A stretch of DNA of 64,000 bases from Bacteroidota bacterium (GCA_016699695.1 CP065006.1:2294001-2358000); one strand, 5' to 3'; shown: positions 6,153 through 16,893, counted from the stretch's first letter. Made by a program: numbers and translations. Notes: generated from the sequence alone by a model not told the origin.

Positions 6153-9100
6153 TTACAACGACAATCGCAGGCTAAAACCAAAGCTAAATTCCGAATTGGG
6201 GAAGTAGTTAGACACAAAGGGTGTGTTTTTATTCCAGTCGATGTAAAACTGAACATTTACCCTCTGACTTAACAGGTAATCGGCCGAAAGACCCAGAATA
6301 AATTTCCTGGCACCTGTTGTAGCCTGGTCGGTTGATGTCTCATTAATGGTACGTAAAATAGTAATGTTGTCTCGTACAGTAAGGTCGAAGCGGAGGTTTA
6401 AATCGCTTTTTATCGTTTTCGAACCCCCGGCAGTATTGATGGTAAGGGGCAGATTTTTAAATATATATCCTGCTCCAAACACGTAATCTTTGTTGCGTGT
6501 TTCACTGAGTTGCTGGTTGTTTAGACTAAGAGTCAATAAACGCGAATGTTTAATTTCGAATTTAGTAAGCAGGCTGTTATGCCAGGTCATATCCATACCA
6601 ATTAATGGACTAATCTGTTCGTTGATGGATACAGAACTTATACGGTATTGCGGTATAAAATCACCTTGGGCATCGCGTCGTAACAACGAGCGAGTTTGCT
6701 CGCTCAGGTCACTTTCGTAAAAATCAACGTTTGTGCTAAACTGTCCGATGGAATAACGCGACTGGTACGAATGGGTGAGGGTAAGCGTTTTGAGGAATTT
6801 CTTAATCAAATCCAGCTTAGTCAATCCATCAAAAGTTACTTTCCAGTTAGGTAACATGAGCCAGCTAAAAGGTTCGAGCTGAATTTTCTCCGGTTTGGTT
6901 CCGGTATAGGCAGAAAGAAATGAGTACATCAGCACTTCGGAGGAAGAGGAGCTATAACCATCGCCATAACCGGGTTCTACGGGGCGCGAAATATCAGGGT
7001 TGTAATCTTCATCCTCCGAAGTGGCCCTGTAACTTAACCTTTGCGAAATGATGCTCCGATTTGCTTTAAGCTGATTATAGGCTGCCGACTCCCATCCGTT
7101 GTTAGGCGATACATCTTCGAAGGCTGTACCAATGGTAATTACCGAACGCGTGTAATTTCCACCTACATATTTATCGTCGATGGTTTGTTGAACAAAATTG
7201 TTTCCTGAATAGTTGTTTAAGTACTTTTGCTCGGTTGTTCGAGTAAAGGAACGCATTGCGGAGAAGTCGACACGAAAGCCATTAAAGGGTTCGAAGGTAG
7301 TTCGGGAGTTAAAGCTTTCGGTGATTCCAAACAAAGTGGGTGTGTTAAATGTCGGATCGGTGGTTAACCAGTTTTTCTCGCTAAAATTCGTGTTGATGTT
7401 TTCGTCTTGCCAGCCTAAAACGATGGGCCAACCAGGCGCTCCATAGAAATTGGCCATGTCGAAACCAAACATATTGGTTTGAGGCAGGTATCCACTTAAC
7501 ATGGTCGATGAGTTACGGGTATAATTCAGGTTGATGTTTTTAATACCCAGCAAAAACCGAATCCCATTTTCACCAATAAATACAAAGGGGTTCTCACCTT
7601 TCTCAATCTTTCCTTCTACCAATACGCTTGCTCCTGTGAGGTCATGATCGGTTTCAATGGTTACCTTATTGGGGTTGACAATTACGGTCTTTACTTTTAC
7701 CTCATTGCCTTCGCTGTCGGTGACTTTTACGACAACCTCTTCCGTATTCAGTTTGTGCTGTATGTTTTTAGGTGTGTCTTTCAGGAAAAAGGTTATTTTT
7801 TGAAATTCCACTGTTTTATACCGGGTCTCTTTGGTGTTTTTGTTGCCCTGTGCACTGTATTTACGGTCGAGGCTTTTAAAATATCCAACTTTCGAATAGA
7901 GGTTTTTCATGTTCAACGTTGCCGTAAAATCCATGTTATTGCCATTTTTAAGCGTATGGCCCAGGTTGCGACTTGGCTCACCGGGTTCGGACAACAAAAT
8001 TGGACCATGTATCCAGTTATAGGTTGCCCCATAAGTGGCTTTGAAATTTGTCCAGTTTAAAAGTGGAATTTTGTTGAGTGGCAGAGTGTAGGATAAATCC
8101 ATCTTCTGGTAAAATTGAAGAGTTCTGCCACCCTGCAGTATCTGAGCCTTTACCGAATCTTTCCACATTTGGTTATTCGATTCAAACAAGTCGGCCGAAC
8201 TGTAACTGTTACCATATTCATCGTAATAGGGTTCGTCGATAATGGCATTGTTGGTAGCAGAATAGCTGAATTTCAGTGCCCTGGTCAGGTCCCAACGCAG
8301 GGTATATTCGCGATCCCAGTTAAGGTATTTGCTGGTGGTAGGTTCAATGACCAGATCGACATTGTCGTATACGTTTCGCACCTTCATAGTTTGATAATTT
8401 CGGTCGAATCGTGTGCCAAAGGTAAATGATGAAGGTAGATAGGTAAAGTTGAAATCGCGCACGATGCGGTAAGAAGGATTATTAAGTGCTTTTACTTTTT
8501 TAAAGGGTTCAACTTCTTTAGGACGGTAGTTGTAGACATAGTTTAAACCTGCTCCGTATTTGCGTGTTTTGTTGTAATCGATGCTGTAATTGCTTGCCTG
8601 AATTTGCGAATAGAGAATGTTGGCTGAGAAGTTGGCAGGCTGAAAAACCTGGAACTTTTTAAACTGCTTGTTCCATCGTGCATTGGTAAGGTTAATACTG
8701 GATCGTTCTGTCAGATCCTGCGATATTTTTTTTATCTCTTTTCTTTCTTCTGAGGATTCAGCGGCATCCAGCACATCCTTCAATTTTCTGTCCGGCTCTT
8801 TTGGATAATATTCGGGGTTTTGCACTTGTGTTGAGTAACCCATGTAGAGAGGAAGGGAAACTTTTGCCTTTTCAGGGAAGAATTTACCCATTTCGAGGTT
8901 GGTAGAGATATCAAACTGGTTGATCTCTTCCTGCTGCCTTTCAATGGTTTGTTGTTCTATCGAGCCAAACCCAGGCTTGCTGGTAGCTCCGGCTACATTG
9001 ACTATACCCAGGTCGGCAAGCTTGGCTTGCACTCTTCCGTTGGCTGCCCATCCGCCATCGTTATTGAAATCGGTAATGCGCAATTCGTTGAACCACACTT

Positions 9101-12100
9101 CACCCGATTTTGGAAGCCCATCGTTATCAATGTCCAGGTATTCATCGCCCGGATTGCGCACACCCATCATAATTTGGCGAATGTTGCTGAGGTTGGGGTT
9201 TCCTTTTACTTTAATTCGGTTTTTTCCATCGTAAATGGTATAGACCGATTGTGCGGAGATTTGCGCGTCGTTCTCTATGGCTTTATCGCGTAAAACTTTT
9301 AGATTGACCAGTTTATCCAATTCCAAATAGAGCTTGTTGCTGTCTGGCCATACCTCGTAGGCTGGAATAAGTTCACCACCATTTCTGTGGCGGGTTACTT
9401 TCAGTGGTATTTCGTATTCGTAATAGTTGTCTTTGTAATCGGAGCCAATTCGGATAAAGGCGGTTACTTCATGGTCTTGAAGTGAACCTTCCTGCCCAGT
9501 TAACGCTTCGGCATGAACAAACATCTGAAGGTATTTATATTGCCTAAGGTCAATTTGTGTGTTTCTGTATACTGCCCGACCATCGTTTTCCTGCAGGTTT
9601 TCGAATTTCACCAGCAACGATTGCTCGTTAAGCTGTTTCACTTGTGGCTGGCTCGGGTCCGTTTGCCGGGTAATGCCTTCGGGAAGAGTATAATTGACTG
9701 GCTGTTTATTACCGTTTTCTTCGATATTTACCGACGATACTTCAAAGCTGGTTCCATCGTTCTGCTCGGTAACCGAAGGTATTGCCTTTTGGAGGTCAGT
9801 GGTGTACCTGCGCCATTCTCCCCTTACCAGTTCGAGTGTTGCAAAACGCAATACCACAGGTTCTTCGAATCCTGACATGACCAGGCGCATAAACCGTATC
9901 GATTTAAAATCTGTGATGGGTCCTACTTTACTCTCAAATTCGCTGATGGGTATTCTAAACTGATACCATTTGGCAGGGATATCATTCTTATCCGATTTGT
10001 ATGTGACTTCATCAACAATATAATTCGAACCTACTTCGAAGGCCTGGCTGCGCAGATTTACATGATATTGATAATAGGTTTCGGTAGAGTTGAGGGTGTT
10101 GTCTTTGTTGATATCTTCTACATCAGGAGTCGATTTTACCGAATTTACATTGTCACTGGAAGCAACCGGGGTATTGTTCTCAACTCCGTTGATATTTTTA
10201 TACCGCTCAAGAATACTGCTGCCAGCATTGTCGTATTCCGATCCGAGGAAATAGTTAAAATTATCGCCTGCCGGGTCGGGAAGCTCACTTAACTCCGGAA
10301 AGAACGCTTCTTCTTCAAAATCGTTCAATCCGTCGAAGCCTATATCCTGAAATGCCCTTGAATCAGGGTCATTGCTGAAGGCATTGACACTTTGCTGGCC
10401 TTTTGGAACATAACCCCATTCCGTTTGATCGACATTAATTTTTTCTTCGGTAGTGGGTAAACCGTTTTCGAACGATTTCCGGTTGTCGCGCAAGATATCT
10501 TCCGACATTTCACCTAATTGTAGGAATAAATCCCCTCCTCCATGCCCTTCCCGTTCAAGATATGGATCCATCATCCAGAATTCGATGTATTCGATGTTCG
10601 ACGACTCGAAATCGCTGGTCACAATTTCGCGCATCATCCCTCCCCAGCGTTCCGATGGATTGCTAAGGCTGATATCATTCGAAACAGGATCGTAGTTGTA
10701 AGGTCCCCGCTCGTTGGGGTAATAGTTAAGGTTTAATACGGAAATGCGGCTTGTAAAACCAGGAATATCGTCGTCTCTGTTGGGGAATAACTCCTTCATA
10801 AGAATCTCGCGCTGTTCGTGGCTGTTTATGAATTCATCGGGTACATCGGGTTTTCCTGCGCTGCTGCCATAAAAAATCGGGTCGATGATGTACCACGAGA
10901 GTTTGGCCCTGCCGTATCCCGATGCCAGGCTATCTCTGTTACTGTTATAAAAAGTATACCTTGAACCAGCATCCGTTCTTGGGGCACTTGACAGGGACCA
11001 GGGATGAAAGGCCTTCAGTTCAATTTTGGTTTGTGCCCCTTCGAAATCGTCGATATAGGCTACTCCATTTTCACCAATAGCCTTCGATTGGCCGGGGATA
11101 AGCTGTGCAAATTCAGCATCGAGGGCAATGCTCGATGGTTCTTTGGTCTCGAGAAAAGGAAGTTTATCGATGATCGAGGTGAGAAATTGCGATTCGGTCC
11201 GGTAAGAGGTATTTAATCCCCAGATGGTATTGGAGATGGGTTCTTCGCCAATGTTAACTTTCTGGGTCAGCGGCCTTTCGTTGAGGCGCAGGATGGTGGC
11301 TCCAAGGTTAAAATTTTCCGAAAACTTGTAATCGAGGTGGGTACCCAGCAGGGTTTTTTGCTGAATATTGAAAGCCGAATTGTTTTCGAGCGATACATTA
11401 ATAGGCGTGCCTGATTCAACCAATCCCTGGTTTAATATTTTTACCCGGCCCAGTGCATAGTCAACTGTATAATCAACATTTTCTGTGAGTAATACTCCAC
11501 CGGCGGTAACTTTTACCGAACCGGCAGGAACGTTCATGGCATTCAGCTGAATGTCTGAACTTCCAGAGGATTGATAGCGGCCTTTTAAAAGGAATTTATT
11601 TTTTTCTGCTACTTGCTGAGCTTTGCTAAGGGTACTATCGTACAATTCTTCAAAAACGTATTTGTCGGCTGTGCGATTTCGTGCCTTAATAGTTTCGGGG
11701 CTCAAAGTGGTGGTATCGCCCACAATTTTAGCCCTCAGGTCGCTGCCGAAAGGCTCTACCTCCGTAAAGAAAATGCGACCATTTCGCGTGTTGATGGTGA
11801 CCCCTTCGATGAAATCGAGCATTCCATCGGGGTAGGGCTCTCTGCGCGAATCCAGCTTATCGAGGTTCAACACTTTTAGAAGTATCTTGCCATCTACCTC
11901 TTCCGAAATCGATGCATTGGGGTTAGTTTCCTTAATGACGTTGGTGGCTACACCGGTTTTATCGTTTCGGTAAAGTACATCCAACACAAAGTTTTCGGGA
12001 CTAACCTGAAAGGCACCAATGGAATACACGTTTTTCATCATCAGGTCCCAATTCGGATGCTTCGGTGATGGAATAACACCTTTAAGCAGTTTTACAAGCA

Positions 12101-13589
12101 GCACATTGGGTGAGGGTAGTTCGGTGGTGAGTTCACCTACTTTTTTAATTTCTCCTTTGTAGGTATAGACATAGGCTACCGCCAGAATCTCGTCGTTGCG
12201 CAGGGGCGAATTGAGGGAGATATAACCCAACTCACGATTAACAGTAAATTCCCTTTCGGATAGCGGACGTGCATTTTCTATGGTGATATAATCGCGGTCT
12301 TCGAAAAGTAGGTAATTGCTTTGATTGCTTACTTTGGCAAAAGCCTGGTCTACTGTAGATAATACACGAATTCCTGTTTCGCTGGCCAGTCGGCTGTATA
12401 ATTTGTTCAGTTCATTTTCGCTGGGCTGATTGGGAATAGGATTAGGGTTAAGTAATTCCGGACTGGCTAAAAAATTAGTATCTTCTTCATTAAGGCCATA
12501 ACCTTCGGCAAGGTCCATGATACCTACAATGTTACGCGATTGTTCGAAATTGCCCTGACGGTTTACCACCCAAACCTCAATGTTTTCGATGCGTACCTGC
12601 GACTCGATGTTTTGAGGGTTTTTTAACCAGGTGTTGTAGTTGTCGCGAAAAAAGTGCGATAAAAAGAAGTGCCTGTTGGCATCGTAATTATCAATGTCTA
12701 CTTCGAATTCTGTTTGCTGGGCACCGCCCTGCACCCTTACCGACGATTGCTGGCTGCGCTGGTTACTCAGTATGGTTGAAACGGTGAGACGGCCAAATTG
12801 CAGTTCGGTGTAAAGACCAAACAAGCTTTGACTACCGGTTATCAGGGTGCCAGGAACAGGAAACGACACATCGCCCGCTTGTATCTTCTTAATAATTTCA
12901 TCTTCCTTGCCTGAGTATTCGAGCTTGGTTTTGTTTTCGAAATCGAAACTGGCTTCGGTATTGTAGTTGAGGCCCACCTGTAGCTTGTCTCCTATGGCTC
13001 CGGTCACATTCATCATAATCTTTTCTTTGAATATGAAGGAGCCATTTCGCTGGTTATTCACCGGTATCGAAGGATTACGGTTGGTAGTGATGGCATAGCC
13101 AAAGATAAGCTCAGCACTTCCCTGTGGAGTTATGGTGATACCCTCGCTACCAAACACCTTGTCGATTGATTGGTTGCCCAGCCTGAAGCCTTTCATGAAA
13201 TCGGGCCCTGCACCGGATTCTTCGCGCGATTTGCTGCGCCAGTAATCTGTTTTGGCCTGGTTACGCTGGTAGTTTTGATATTGATTGAAATTCATCAGCG
13301 AAGGTGGGCGGTAGTTAAGGCTACCAATTTTTTCGCTGAACACATACGAATTCGAAGCCGGGTCGTACACCACTGTTTGTGTTACATTAGAGGGTGGCGG
13401 CATGAGCATGGGCGAAACTACACCTGAGGTAGAAAACGGAAAGTTGTATTTGCTTTCGAGCGGGTAATGCAGCCCTTCCTCGGTTTGAGCGGATACCTGT
13501 GAAAACGGTAGCAGGCACCTGAGCAGCAGGATGGCCGCAAGGAAAAAGCCAGGCTTGTTGATTCTTGTCAGGTTTCTGTTCGGGTGCAC
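6153..13589 (-). CDS. sprA: SprA, type IX secretion system outer-membrane translocon
   Basis: A 2478-residue giant beta-barrel protein. SprA (Sov in Porphyromonas) forms the outer-membrane channel of the type IX secretion system used for gliding adhesins and secreted enzymes. A signal peptide (about residues 12-35, ending VSAQ) precedes the mature protein. Recognisable family stretches include YRPPSLMNFNQYQNYQ near residue 95, the repeated SprA N-terminal-type strands, YIDDFEGAQTKIEL near 845, and a long strand-rich C-terminus ending in an aromatic-rich strand (FSFGFSLRLSL). Length is normal, with no frameshift. The stop of ruvA lies 17 bp upstream, so pdxA-ruvA-sprA is likely one transcript. 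No other T9SS gene (porK-N, porV, porT) is in the window. Large open frames on the opposite strand are shadows. Confidence 0.96.
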   Translation of the reverse strand: MHPNRNLTRINKPGFFLAAILLLRCLLPFSQVSAQTEEGLHYPLESKYNFPFSTSGVVSPMLMPPPSNVTQTVVYDPASNSYVFSEKIGSLNYRPPSLMNFNQYQNYQRNQAKTDYWRSKSREESGAGPDFMKGFRLGNQSIDKVFGSEGITITPQGSAELIFGYAITTNRNPSIPVNNQRNGSFIFKEKIMMNVTGAIGDKLQVGLNYNTEASFDFENKTKLEYSGKEDEIIKKIQAGDVSFPVPGTLITGSQSLFGLYTELQFGRLTVSTILSNQRSQQSSVRVQGGAQQTEFEVDIDNYDANRHFFLSHFFRDNYNTWLKNPQNIESQVRIENIEVWVVNRQGNFEQSRNIVGIMDLAEGYGLNEEDTNFLASPELLNPNPIPNQPSENELNKLYSRLASETGIRVLSTVDQAFAKVSNQSNYLLFEDRDYITIENARPLSEREFTVNRELGYISLNSPLRNDEILAVAYVYTYKGEIKKVGELTTELPSPNVLLVKLLKGVIPSPKHPNWDLMMKNVYSIGAFQVSPENFVLDVLYRNDKTGVATNVIKETNPNASISEEVDGKILLKVLNLDKLDSRREPYPDGMLDFIEGVTINTRNGRIFFTEVEPFGSDLRAKIVGDTTTLSPETIKARNRTADKYVFEELYDSTLSKAQQVAEKNKFLLKGRYQSSGSSDIQLNAMNVPAGSVKVTAGGVLLTENVDYTVDYALGRVKILNQGLVESGTPINVSLENNSAFNIQQKTLLGTHLDYKFSENFNLGATILRLNERPLTQKVNIGEEPISNTIWGLNTSYRTESQFLTSIIDKLPFLETKEPSSIALDAEFAQLIPGQSKAIGENGVAYIDDFEGAQTKIELKAFHPWSLSSAPRTDAGSRYTFYNSNRDSLASGYGRAKLSWYIIDPIFYGSSAGKPDVPDEFINSHEQREILMKELFPNRDDDIPGFTSRISVLNLNYYPNERGPYNYDPVSNDISLSNPSERWGGMMREIVTSDFESSNIEYIEFWMMDPYLEREGHGGGDLFLQLGEMSEDILRDNRKSFENGLPTTEEKINVDQTEWGYVPKGQQSVNAFSNDPDSRAFQDIGFDGLNDFEEEAFFPELSELPDPAGDNFNYFLGSEYDNAGSSILERYKNINGVENNTPVASSDNVNSVKSTPDVEDINKDNTLNSTETYYQYHVNLRSQAFEVGSNYIVDEVTYKSDKNDIPAKWYQFRIPISEFESKVGPITDFKSIRFMRLVMSGFEEPVVLRFATLELVRGEWRRYTTDLQKAIPSVTEQNDGTSFEVSSVNIEENGNKQPVNYTLPEGITRQTDPSQPQVKQLNEQSLLVKFENLQENDGRAVYRNTQIDLRQYKYLQMFVHAEALTGQEGSLQDHEVTAFIRIGSDYKDNYYEYEIPLKVTRHRNGGELIPAYEVWPDSNKLYLELDKLVNLKVLRDKAIENDAQISAQSVYTIYDGKNRIKVKGNPNLSNIRQIMMGVRNPGDEYLDIDNDGLPKSGEVWFNELRITDFNNDGGWAANGRVQAKLADLGIVNVAGATSKPGFGSIEQQTIERQQEEINQFDISTNLEMGKFFPEKAKVSLPLYMGYSTQVQNPEYYPKEPDRKLKDVLDAAESSEERKEIKKISQDLTERSSINLTNARWNKQFKKFQVFQPANFSANILYSQIQASNYSIDYNKTRKYGAGLNYVYNYRPKEVEPFKKVKALNNPSYRIVRDFNFTYLPSSFTFGTRFDRNYQTMKVRNVYDNVDLVIEPTTSKYLNWDREYTLRWDLTRALKFSYSATNNAIIDEPYYDEYGNSYSSADLFESNNQMWKDSVKAQILQGGRTLQFYQKMDLSYTLPLNKIPLLNWTNFKATYGATYNWIHGPILLSEPGEPSRNLGHTLKNGNNMDFTATLNMKNLYSKVGYFKSLDRKYSAQGNKNTKETRYKTVEFQKITFFLKDTPKNIQHKLNTEEVVVKVTDSEGNEVKVKTVIVNPNKVTIETDHDLTGASVLVEGKIEKGENPFVFIGENGIRFLLGIKNINLNYTRNSSTMLSGYLPQTNMFGFDMANFYGAPGWPIVLGWQDENINTNFSEKNWLTTDPTFNTPTLFGITESFNSRTTFEPFNGFRVDFSAMRSFTRTTEQKYLNNYSGNNFVQQTIDDKYVGGNYTRSVITIGTAFEDVSPNNGWESAAYNQLKANRSIISQRLSYRATSEDEDYNPDISRPVEPGYGDGYSSSSSEVLMYSFLSAYTGTKPEKIQLEPFSWLMLPNWKVTFDGLTKLDLIKKFLKTLTLTHSYQSRYSIGQFSTNVDFYESDLSEQTRSLLRRDAQGDFIPQYRISSVSINEQISPLIGMDMTWHNSLLTKFEIKHSRLLTLSLNNQQLSETRNKDYVFGAGYIFKNLPLTINTAGGSKTIKSDLNLRFDLTVRDNITILRTINETSTDQATTGARKFILGLSADYLLSQRVNVQFYIDWNKNTPFVSNYFPNSEFSFGFSLRLSL

Positions 13590-13606
13590 CAGAGAGCGAT
13601 GTTAAT

Positions 13607-14188
13607 CTATAATATTTTAAGTGCTTTTTTTATCAAGGCTTCCACAGTAAGTTGTGGTTCGGCCACTATCAGTTTATCAATTGCTTTTTCAGCATTTTTC
13701 CTGACAAAACCCAGCACTTCCAAAGCAGATAACGCTTCATTTTTTAAAGTATTGTATACAGGCGAAATCATTTGTTGATCTTCTGTTTGCAGTTCGATTT
13801 TGTCTTTTAAATCGATGATGATCCTTTGAGCCGACTTTATACCAATTCCTTTGATGGTTTTCAGGGTGTTTAAGTCTTCCTGGGCAATAGCCCGTTTCAC
13901 TTCATCAGGCGGTAAGGAGGAGAGCATCATGCGGGCTGTGTTGGGTCCGACTCCTGAAACCGAAATGAGCAGCCTGAATAATTCTCTTTCAGAGAGTGAG
14001 GAAAAGCCATACAAGATATGGGCATCTTCGCGAACAGCAAGATGGGCATATACCTTGGCTTCTTTTTGCTGAAACAATTGAGAGTAACTATGGAGCGAAA
14101 TGTGAAAATAATAGCCTACCCCTCCTGTTTCGATTACCACCGAAGCAGGAGTCAAGTGATTAATTGTTCCCTTTATGTATTCGTACAT
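13607..14188 (-). CDS. ruvA: Holliday junction branch migration protein RuvA
   Basis: A 193-residue DNA-binding subunit of the RuvAB motor. The N-terminal OB fold starts MYEYIKGTINHLTPASVVIETGGVGY. Two helix-hairpin-helix motifs follow (VSGVGPNTARMML and IKGIGIKSAQRIIIDLK). The C-terminal domain III (SALEVLGFVRKNAEKAIDKL), which contacts RuvB, is complete. Length is standard. It is located between pdxA (27 bp upstream) and sprA (17 bp downstream) on the same strand; ruvB is not in the window. Confidence 0.97.
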   Translation of the reverse strand: MYEYIKGTINHLTPASVVIETGGVGYYFHISLHSYSQLFQQKEAKVYAHLAVREDAHILYGFSSLSERELFRLLISVSGVGPNTARMMLSSLPPDEVKRAIAQEDLNTLKTIKGIGIKSAQRIIIDLKDKIELQTEDQQMISPVYNTLKNEALSALEVLGFVRKNAEKAIDKLIVAEPQLTVEALIKKALKIL

Positions 14189-14215
14189 GTTGGAGGAAGC
14201 TTTATTTTAGGATGA

Positions 14216-15268
14216 TTAAAGATCGTGCGTATCGTAGGCTTTTAATGGATTTTCCATAAGCTTTTCAAGTCCTTTCCGTACTTTGTAGATGTCGCAAGCT
14301 AGATAAATGGCTTTTCGCATCGAATCGGGCGAAGCTTCGTTTTTACCAACAATTTCGAAAGCAGTGCCATGGGCAGGTGAGGTGCGCACAACTGGCAATC
14401 CGGCAGTAAAATTTACACCGCCATCGTAATTCATCGATTTAAATGGTATTAAACCCTGATCGTGATACATGGCAAGAATTCCATCAAACTTGCGGTATGC
14501 ACTGGAACCAAAAAATCCATCGGCTGACAAGGGGCCAAAAACAAGCATGTTCTGTTCGCGGGCGGCTTCAATGGCCGGAATAATCGCATCTTTTTCTTCG
14601 TGCCCTAAAAGACCGTTGTCGCTGGCATGGGGGTTTAGACCTAGCACTGCAATGCGTGGTTTGCGAATACCAAAGTCTTGTATGAGCGATTTATTCAGTA
14701 TTTGTATTTTGGTAAGCACGTTTTCGGTGGTGATCTGGCTGCTTACCTGAGCAAGTGGTATGTGGCCGGTTACGACACCTATTCTGAAAAAATCGTTTAC
14801 CATGAGCATCAGCACTTCATCGACCTGATACTTCCATTGCAGGTATTCGGTATGGCCTGCAAAAGTAAACTTGTTACTTTGTATGTTTTGCTTGTTGATG
14901 GGGCCAGTAACCAGCACATCAATTTTTTTTTCGTTCAGCTCTTCAATGGCTTTTTCCAATGCCAGATAGGCCGATTCGCCGCCTTCGGGAGTTATTTTAC
15001 CGAATTCGACCCGGGTATTTTCGTCGATGCAGTTTACAATGTTGGCTTTTTTGGCATTGGCTTCGCTAGCCGAACGCACAATATTGAAACTGAAATTTTC
15101 CATATCGATGGCCTTGCGGTGGTAAGCGGCTATCTTTGGAGAACCATACACTACCGGAATGCATACATCCAACATACGGGTATCCATCAGCGATTTAATA
15201 ATTACTTCATAACTGATGCTATTGATATCGCCCTGGGTTATTCCAACTACTATTTTATCGTTTTTCAT
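14216..15268 (-). CDS. pdxA: 4-hydroxythreonine-4-phosphate dehydrogenase
   Basis: A 350-residue PdxA enzyme of the DXP-dependent vitamin B6 pathway. It oxidises 4-phosphohydroxy-L-threonine with NAD and depends on a divalent metal. The signatures are VGITQGDINSISYEV at the N-terminus, VTGPINKQNIQ, AGHTEYL with the metal-binding His, GLNPHASDNGLLG, and MYHDQGLIPFKSMNYDGGVNF with the second metal His. SPAHGTAFEI near the C-terminus is also conserved. It is the first gene of the apparent pdxA-ruvA-sprA unit. dxr, whose pathway shares DXP as precursor, lies 3 kb upstream. Confidence 0.96.
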   Translation of the reverse strand: MKNDKIVVGITQGDINSISYEVIIKSLMDTRMLDVCIPVVYGSPKIAAYHRKAIDMENFSFNIVRSASEANAKKANIVNCIDENTRVEFGKITPEGGESAYLALEKAIEELNEKKIDVLVTGPINKQNIQSNKFTFAGHTEYLQWKYQVDEVLMLMVNDFFRIGVVTGHIPLAQVSSQITTENVLTKIQILNKSLIQDFGIRKPRIAVLGLNPHASDNGLLGHEEKDAIIPAIEAAREQNMLVFGPLSADGFFGSSAYRKFDGILAMYHDQGLIPFKSMNYDGGVNFTAGLPVVRTSPAHGTAFEIVGKNEASPDSMRKAIYLACDIYKVRKGLEKLMENPLKAYDTHDL

Positions 15269-15587
15269 TTTGTTTCCGTTAGGTAAAAACTGGTTTCTTT
15301 CATTTTCCTAATTTCTTTTCCGCCAAGATGTTGGGCGTCATTTGATTTTAGGACATGGTTATTTTATTTTTAGGTTGCGTATAAAATCAACTTTAGAAAA
15401 ATGAAAGGTCAGGAAATTAAACCGAAATCATGCAGGCAAGGTTATTCCGGCATAATATAGGTTTTAGTTTTGCATTGACCATTCCTATTGCGCAACAAGG
15501 GCTAAAAATAGTAAAAACGGGTGAGAATACTACTGCTATTAAAGGCAGATATTAACATCGAAAAATTGTGGCTGTTCTGGTGAATCG
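15269..15587. other. Intergenic stretch without recognised feature
   Basis: About 320 bp between pdxA and the DUF4837 gene. It holds only short open frames (the longest convincing start-to-stop frame is 41 codons at 15430-15555 on plus), with no clear hairpin and no tRNA. It probably contains the pdxA promoter, but I see no good consensus match. Confidence 0.5.
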
Positions 15588-16592
15588 TTATTCGGTCGGT
15601 TCAATAAAATTCAGGGTGTAAATTATCGCCTCCAGTCTTTTCAATAAGTTACGTTTGTCGTCGGTGGGAGCAAATAAAAAGGCATCGAGGGTAACTACCC
15701 GCTGGCGGGCCTCATCTACTTGAGTGATGCTGATAAATGGACCACCCATGGCATTACCCTCCACTATATGCCAAAGGCCTCTCATTTCGTAGGTAAAGCG
15801 TTTCCCGTTCAGCATAAATTCCGAAGTTGTTACCGGAAAGCGCATTTCGGTTTGCGCGTAAGAACCTTCTGCTTCCCCGGGTATATGCAGCTTCATATAT
15901 TGATTGCGTTTGTCGAGAAGGTACTTATTCGTAAAAGTATTGGTGTCGGTATAGGGATAGTAGTATATAAGCACGCCTTCTATCACATCACGGTGTCTGT
16001 TGTCGAGCCATACAAAGTCTTTTCCTTCTGCATTGATCGTATATCCCTTTGGTACAATCAGATCGATAAAATGTTTTTCTTTTAAATGGGCGTTTATCGA
16101 GGCTTCCTGGCTTTTTTTGTAGCTGTCCTTTAAGCGCTCCAGCTCGGCTTGATGAATTTGTTGTTCGATTGCAGGCGCATTTTCTTCGAAGAGTTTTACA
16201 AACTCCTCGCTGTTGGGCGCCATTATCTGAATAGTTAATTGTTTTTTTGCCCAAATATCTCGTTGGAAAGTGATTTTTGGTTTGTAGTCTGGACCTATCT
16301 TCGTGATAAGTATATTCCGTTGCTTTTTTACTGCCTGCGAAAAGCCTTCGTGCGGCATCCATATCAGGTCAAACATTTGTTCGTCTCTCGGCAGACTTGC
16401 AATGGGTTTTTCCAGTTCGGTGCGCAGGGCTTCTCCTGGTTCCGATTCCCAGTTTGGTGTAGACATAATTATCACCACATCGTACATGGCACCCGTTATG
16501 CTTGGTAAAACAATTTGATTTACTGCACCCTTATGGCAGGAAATGCCAAGCATCGAAAGCATTAAAATCCATGTTAGAATCCTGTATTTCAT
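15588..16592 (-). CDS. DUF4837 family lipoprotein
   Basis: A 334-residue exported protein. The N-terminus has a lipobox (LGISC, Cys at about 19), so it is probably a lipoprotein. The body matches the Bacteroidota DUF4837 family: a GAMYDVVIIMSTPNWES segment, then LPRDEQMFDLIWMPHEGFS, and a C-terminal GLWHIVEGNAMGGPFISI that is strongly conserved. No function has been assigned to the family. It is the last gene after rseP and tatA on the same strand, 97 bp downstream of tatA, which together with the lipobox suggests an envelope role by inference only. Confidence 0.85.
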   Translation of the reverse strand: MKYRILTWILMLSMLGISCHKGAVNQIVLPSITGAMYDVVIIMSTPNWESEPGEALRTELEKPIASLPRDEQMFDLIWMPHEGFSQAVKKQRNILITKIGPDYKPKITFQRDIWAKKQLTIQIMAPNSEEFVKLFEENAPAIEQQIHQAELERLKDSYKKSQEASINAHLKEKHFIDLIVPKGYTINAEGKDFVWLDNRHRDVIEGVLIYYYPYTDTNTFTNKYLLDKRNQYMKLHIPGEAEGSYAQTEMRFPVTTSEFMLNGKRFTYEMRGLWHIVEGNAMGGPFISITQVDEARQRVVTLDAFLFAPTDDKRNLLKRLEAIIYTLNFIEPTE

Positions 16593-16689
16593 AAATCCTG
16601 TTTTTATTTATTGACTTCTGTTAGGATTACCCCAAAGATAATACAAGGCGTCAATGGATTGGATCCCAAAAAGCAGACACCGGGAAAAA

Positions 16690-16893
16690 CTATTCTTCTT
16701 TTTGCAATTTGTTGCTTGAGTTGTACGTGGGCTCATCATCGCCGTCTTTAGCTTTTTTAAACTCACGCATACCTTTTCCAAGCCCTTTCATTAGCTCAGG
16801 AATTTTACGTCCACCAAAAAGCAATAATACGATTAAAAGTATCAGAATGATTTCGGTAGCCCCTAGTTGACCAAAAGCGATTAGGTTTATCAT
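16690..16893 (-). CDS. tatA: Twin-arginine translocase subunit TatA/TatE
   Basis: A 67-residue TatA: a short N-terminus, a single membrane helix (about 9-25, IILILLIVLLLFG), the hinge FGGRKIPELMKGLGKGMREFKKA forming the amphipathic helix, and a charged tail. It multimerises at the inner membrane to let folded Tat substrates pass. It is encoded between rseP (41 bp upstream) and the DUF4837 gene; tatC is not in the window. Confidence 0.95.
   Translation of the reverse strand: MINLIAFGQLGATEIILILLIVLLLFGGRKIPELMKGLGKGMREFKKAKDGDDEPTYNSSNKLQKEE

Noticed and set aside
7644..8060. 138-codon frame opposite sprA, and others of 100-200 codons opposite sprA, pdxA, leuS and leuC
   Set aside because: They lie antisense to clear conserved genes, have no family features and are expected shadows of biased codon use.
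15430..15555. 41-codon open frame in the pdxA upstream region
   Set aside because: No recognisable motif, no promoter or ribosome site, and a composition expected by chance.
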